NCBI GenBank assembly: GCA_964618405.1
Contig: CAZUAY010000206.1
Span: 1 to 6,883 of the forward strand
Source: JBBQIY01 sp964618405
GTDB taxonomy: Bacteria > Verrucomicrobiota > Kiritimatiellia > RFP12 > UBA3636
DNA: 6,883 nt
Direction of reading: 5' to 3'
Position 1 is the stretch's first letter, and every line of letters begins with the position of its first letter. Of the stretch, positions 5,153 to 6,883 are shown piece after piece. Under the pieces are notes generated by a model. The model made no database searches. It was not told where the DNA came from and was given only the letters and a program-made list of their open reading frames with translations. A program made the translations under genes and the position numbers.

Positions 5153-5313
5153 GAGCCTCGACGCGGTTGCACCAAGGATTAAGTAGCTAGGTGGCGGCGG
5201 AGTATAGAATTTTTAGCCTTGCGCTTTGTCTGGCTTTGTCGTTTAGGAAGTAGCGAGAGAAAAGTAGCAAGTCGGTCTCGCATTCCTATTCTTAATTCAT
5301 AATTTCTTTTTTG
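5153..5313. other. Spacer upstream of umuC with repeat fragments
   Basis: The 161 bp contain no terminator-like stem after the ankyrin-MORN gene. GCTTTGTC occurs twice 10 bp apart (5223-5230 and 5233-5240), and GAAGTAGCGAGA (5248-5259) recalls the GAAGTAGCGAG of the left-end repeats. CATAAT (5298-5303) could be a -10 box giving a very short leader, but no -35 stands at the right distance. I find no CTGT-N8-ACAG or GAAC-N4-GTTC LexA-type site. Confidence 0.5.
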
Positions 5314-6570
5314 ATGATCGGCCTTGTAGACGGAAATAATTTTTATGTCTCCTGTGAACGTGTGTTCGACACCTCGCTCGAAGGCAAGCCAGTCGCCGTA
5401 CTGAGCAACAATGACGGGTGTGTTATCTCACGCTCACAAGAAGTCAAAAAACTTGGCATTACCATGGGCACTCCCTATTTCCAACTTAAGCCCATTTTGG
5501 CCAGCTCTGGCATCCTGCTCAAGTCTAGCAACTACGAACTTTATGGTGATATGTCCCGACGGATGATTGCGATTCTCAGTGAATTTGTTCCAGAAGTTGA
5601 ACAGTACTCCATTGACGAAGCGTTCATCATAACCGAGTTGCCAGACGAAGCCGACTATTACCCTTTGGCTATCAAAATTCGCAAAAGCATTCTCGACTGG
5701 ATCGGCATTCCCTGCGGTGTTGGATTTGCTAAAACCAAGACACTAGCGAAGATTGCAAACCACATTGCTAAGAAACTCGATGAGGGCGTCTTCGTGATGC
5801 CGAATGATGCCCGTAACGTTTTAGAATCACTCCCCGTGGGCGAGGTCTGGGGCATCGGCTCGAAACTGGTTGAGAAACTCGCACGCATCGGCATTCGAAC
5901 GGCCCACCAGCTTGCTGAGGCCGATACGCTGTCCTTGCAGAAACGCTTCAGCGTGACCGTTGCCAGGACGGGACTGGAGTTGCGTGGAATACCAGCCGTT
6001 GCCGATGAACATCCAGAGGAGCCCTCGCAGAGCGTTTCGTGTTCACGATCCTTCGGGTACCCAGTAACCGAGTTTAGCGAGCTCGAAGAGGCGGTCTCCT
6101 ATTACACAGCCAACTCAGCAGAAAAACTCCGCGGCGAGAAACAAGTCGCGGCTGGTGCCACAGTTTATTTTCAGTATTACCCAGAGTACGGTAGCAACAC
6201 AGCCGATGGCGGATTTGCTTCGACAACCCTGTCTTTTGATCCGCCAACAGATGACACCTCAGCGATGCTCTATCAACTACATCCTTTGCTCAATGGGCTT
6301 TATCAAAAGGGACGACGTTACAAGAAAGCGGGAATTGTTTTCTTCGGCCTCGAACCGAAAGTAGCGTCTCAACTCGATCTCTTTAGTCTTGCTCCTGGTG
6401 CCAATACAAGAAGCAAACTTTACGAATCCGTAGATAAAATCAACGCAACTCATGGACGGGGTACGGTCTTCACGCTTTCCTCTGGCATCAACCGGAAATG
6501 GGCCATGAAGCGCGGTTTACTCTCCCCCCGCTTCACAACGGACTGGCACAGCATTCCAACGGTAAAATAA
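5314..6570 (+). CDS. umuC: UmuC, Y-family translesion DNA polymerase subunit (pol V type)
   Basis: The 418-residue protein matches Escherichia coli UmuC closely in length and motifs. It is the catalytic subunit which, with a UmuD'2 dimer and RecA, copies past lesions at low fidelity. The palm has D6 and S99-I-D101-E102 as metal ligands, and Y11 sits at the steric-gate position. Conserved phrases are LSNNDGCVISR (30-40), SSNYELYGDMS (71-81) and KTKTLAKIANH (140-150). A helix-hairpin-helix lies at about 175-197 (VWGIGSKL) and the little finger at about 235-345. QLDLF (353-357) is a sliding-clamp-binding motif, and the UmuC-type C-terminal tail ends in GLLSPRFTTDW. The start is ATG 5314, preferred over the adjoining TTG 5311 because it aligns with the MFALCD start of the Escherichia coli protein. 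No Shine-Dalgarno sequence, SOS box or umuD is seen; a umuD elsewhere would be needed for a classic pol V. Confidence 0.95.
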   Translation: MIGLVDGNNFYVSCERVFDTSLEGKPVAVLSNNDGCVISRSQEVKKLGITMGTPYFQLKPILASSGILLKSSNYELYGDMSRRMIAILSEFVPEVEQYSIDEAFIITELPDEADYYPLAIKIRKSILDWIGIPCGVGFAKTKTLAKIANHIAKKLDEGVFVMPNDARNVLESLPVGEVWGIGSKLVEKLARIGIRTAHQLAEADTLSLQKRFSVTVARTGLELRGIPAVADEHPEEPSQSVSCSRSFGYPVTEFSELEEAVSYYTANSAEKLRGEKQVAAGATVYFQYYPEYGSNTADGGFASTTLSFDPPTDDTSAMLYQLHPLLNGLYQKGRRYKKAGIVFFGLEPKVASQLDLFSLAPGANTRSKLYESVDKINATHGRGTVFTLSSGINRKWAMKRGLLSPRFTTDWHSIPTVK

Positions 6571-6572
6571 AA

Positions 6573-6620
6573 GTAATCGGTCAGTGACGGGGGGGTGCCC
6601 CCCGTTGACTGCCCGATTAC
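6573..6620. repeat. Long hairpin immediately downstream of umuC
   Basis: GTAATCGG (6573-6580) pairs with CCGATTAC (6613-6620), CAGT (6582-6585) with ACTG (6608-6611), and ACGGGGGG (6587-6594) with CCCCCCGT (6598-6605). That is 20 Watson-Crick pairs with one mismatch, one small bulge and a 3-nt loop. It starts 2 nt after the umuC stop. No U-tract follows, so it is not a standard intrinsic terminator, but it could stall polymerase or protect the 3' end of the mRNA. Its GTAATC/GATTAC ends match the hairpin at 328-356. Confidence 0.75.
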
Positions 6621-6664
6621 AGTCTCGAGTCTCGAGTTGTGAGTCGCGAGTTGTGAGTTGCGAG
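6620..6664. repeat. Tandem heptamer array GAGTYKY
   Basis: Consecutive 7-nt units read GAGTCTC (6627-6633), GAGTTGT, GAGTCGC, GAGTTGT and GAGTTGC (ending 6661), followed by GAG. CAGTCTC (6620-6626) before them looks like a degenerate unit and overlaps the hairpin end by one base. It is the same heptamer as at 511-531 and 573-586. Confidence 0.75.
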
Positions 6665-6671
6665 CCTGTAG

Positions 6672-6690
6672 CCGCGATCGGTGATCGCGG
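6672..6690. repeat. Perfect 8-bp-stem hairpin
   Basis: CCGCGATC (6672-6679) pairs with GATCGCGG (6683-6690) around GGT. The 11-mer GCGATCGGTGA inside it also occurs at 594-604 without the second arm, which may be a truncated copy of the same element. Confidence 0.65.
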
Positions 6691-6698
6691 ACGATTCC

Positions 6699-6734
6699 CG
6701 AACTTTGTCGTGAGCTTTGTCGCAAACTTTGTCG
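6699..6734. repeat. 12-bp tandem repeat, three copies
   Basis: CGAACTTTGTCG, TGAGCTTTGTCG and CAAACTTTGTCG follow one another without gaps and share the 3' heptamer TTTGTCG. Two related GCTTTGTC words stand upstream of umuC at 5223-5240, so related short words flank the polymerase gene on both sides. Confidence 0.65.
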
Positions 6735-6754
6735 AATACCCCTGTAGCTGAGGA

Positions 6755-6776
6755 GAAGTAGTGAGTAGTGAGTTGC
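6755..6776. repeat. Short heptamer run ending in GAGTTGC
   Basis: GAAGTAGT is followed by GAGTAGT (6763-6769) and GAGTTGC (6770-6776). The GAAGTAG prefix before the heptamers is the same arrangement as in the two copies at 496-590, supporting a common repeat family. Confidence 0.5.
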
Positions 6777-6883
6777 GGGCACGAAGGGGCTAGCCGCTAG
6801 TTTTGCGATTCGCCACCCAGGCCAGTAATAATTTTAAACAAACGGCTCGCTGGGACAGCTTCGCCCCACCCTGCTCCGCATAG

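Larger units (their letters stand above)
6571..6883. other. Repeat-rich noncoding right end
   Basis: The 313 bp after umuC contain no credible gene. They hold the long hairpin, the heptamer arrays, a short-stem hairpin and the 12-bp tandem repeat listed separately, plus CTAG-CCG-CTAG followed by TTTT (6790-6804). From about 6805 to the end I recognise no structure. The style of repeats matches positions 1-625. Confidence 0.65.

Noticed and set aside
5153..5313. LexA/SOS box upstream of umuC
   Set aside because: No CTGT-N8-ACAG or GAAC-N4-GTTC sequence could be found.
6450..6782. Minus-strand frame of 110 codons with RQSLRQSSRQSS
   Set aside because: The repeats are translations of the 12-bp and heptamer arrays, and the rest is antisense to umuC.

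Overview
The window is 6.9 kb of bacterial chromosome carrying five protein genes, separated and flanked by intergenic DNA unusually rich in small inverted and heptanucleotide repeats. I see no rRNA, tRNA, CRISPR array or transposase. Only one of the five genes (the ankyrin/MORN gene) has a recognisable Shine-Dalgarno sequence. Base composition is intermediate. The GDP-mannose 3,5-epimerase-like gene, the secreted ankyrin/MORN protein, the poor Shine-Dalgarno use and the repeat style would suit a PVC-type bacterium (Kiritimatiellota, Lentisphaerota or Verrucomicrobiota) or another environmental Gram-negative lineage. This is inference, and no marker gene fixes the taxon.

Layout. Positions 1-625 hold no credible gene but several hairpins, including a pair of inverted 20-nt hairpins at 113-158, and a 33-nt direct repeat built on the heptamer GAGTTGY. 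Positions 626-1588 (minus strand) encode a protein with two Nudix hydrolase domains: an N-terminal ADP-ribose-pyrophosphatase-like domain and a C-terminal MutT-like domain with an altered Nudix box. A 395-bp divergent spacer follows, with a second pair of inverted 20-nt hairpins (1743-1787), a 16-bp perfect palindrome and candidate promoters in both directions.

Three plus-strand genes then lie close together with gaps of 9 and 31 bp and probably form one transcription unit. They are a GDP-mannose 3,5-epimerase-like short-chain dehydrogenase/reductase (1984-2952), a lipid kinase of the diacylglycerol/sphingosine kinase superfamily (2962-3876) and an exported ankyrin-MORN repeat protein (3908-5152). 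Together they suggest envelope work: an activated sugar for a surface glycan or glycolipid, phosphorylation of a membrane lipid, and an exported repeat protein that may bind membrane or partner proteins. That link is inference from position and family only.

After a 161-bp spacer comes umuC (5314-6570), a complete Y-family translesion polymerase subunit with no umuD in the window. The last 313 bp are noncoding and contain a 20-bp-stem hairpin just after umuC, a five-unit heptamer array, a further hairpin and a 12-bp tandem repeat. The two Nudix domains (nucleotide-pool or metabolite clean-up) and UmuC (lesion bypass) could both serve tolerance of DNA damage, but they are not co-transcribed.

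The least ordinary features are the two sets of paired 20-nt hairpins, which share one architecture and show compensatory base changes between the inverted copies, and the ankyrin-MORN fusion downstream of a lipid kinase.
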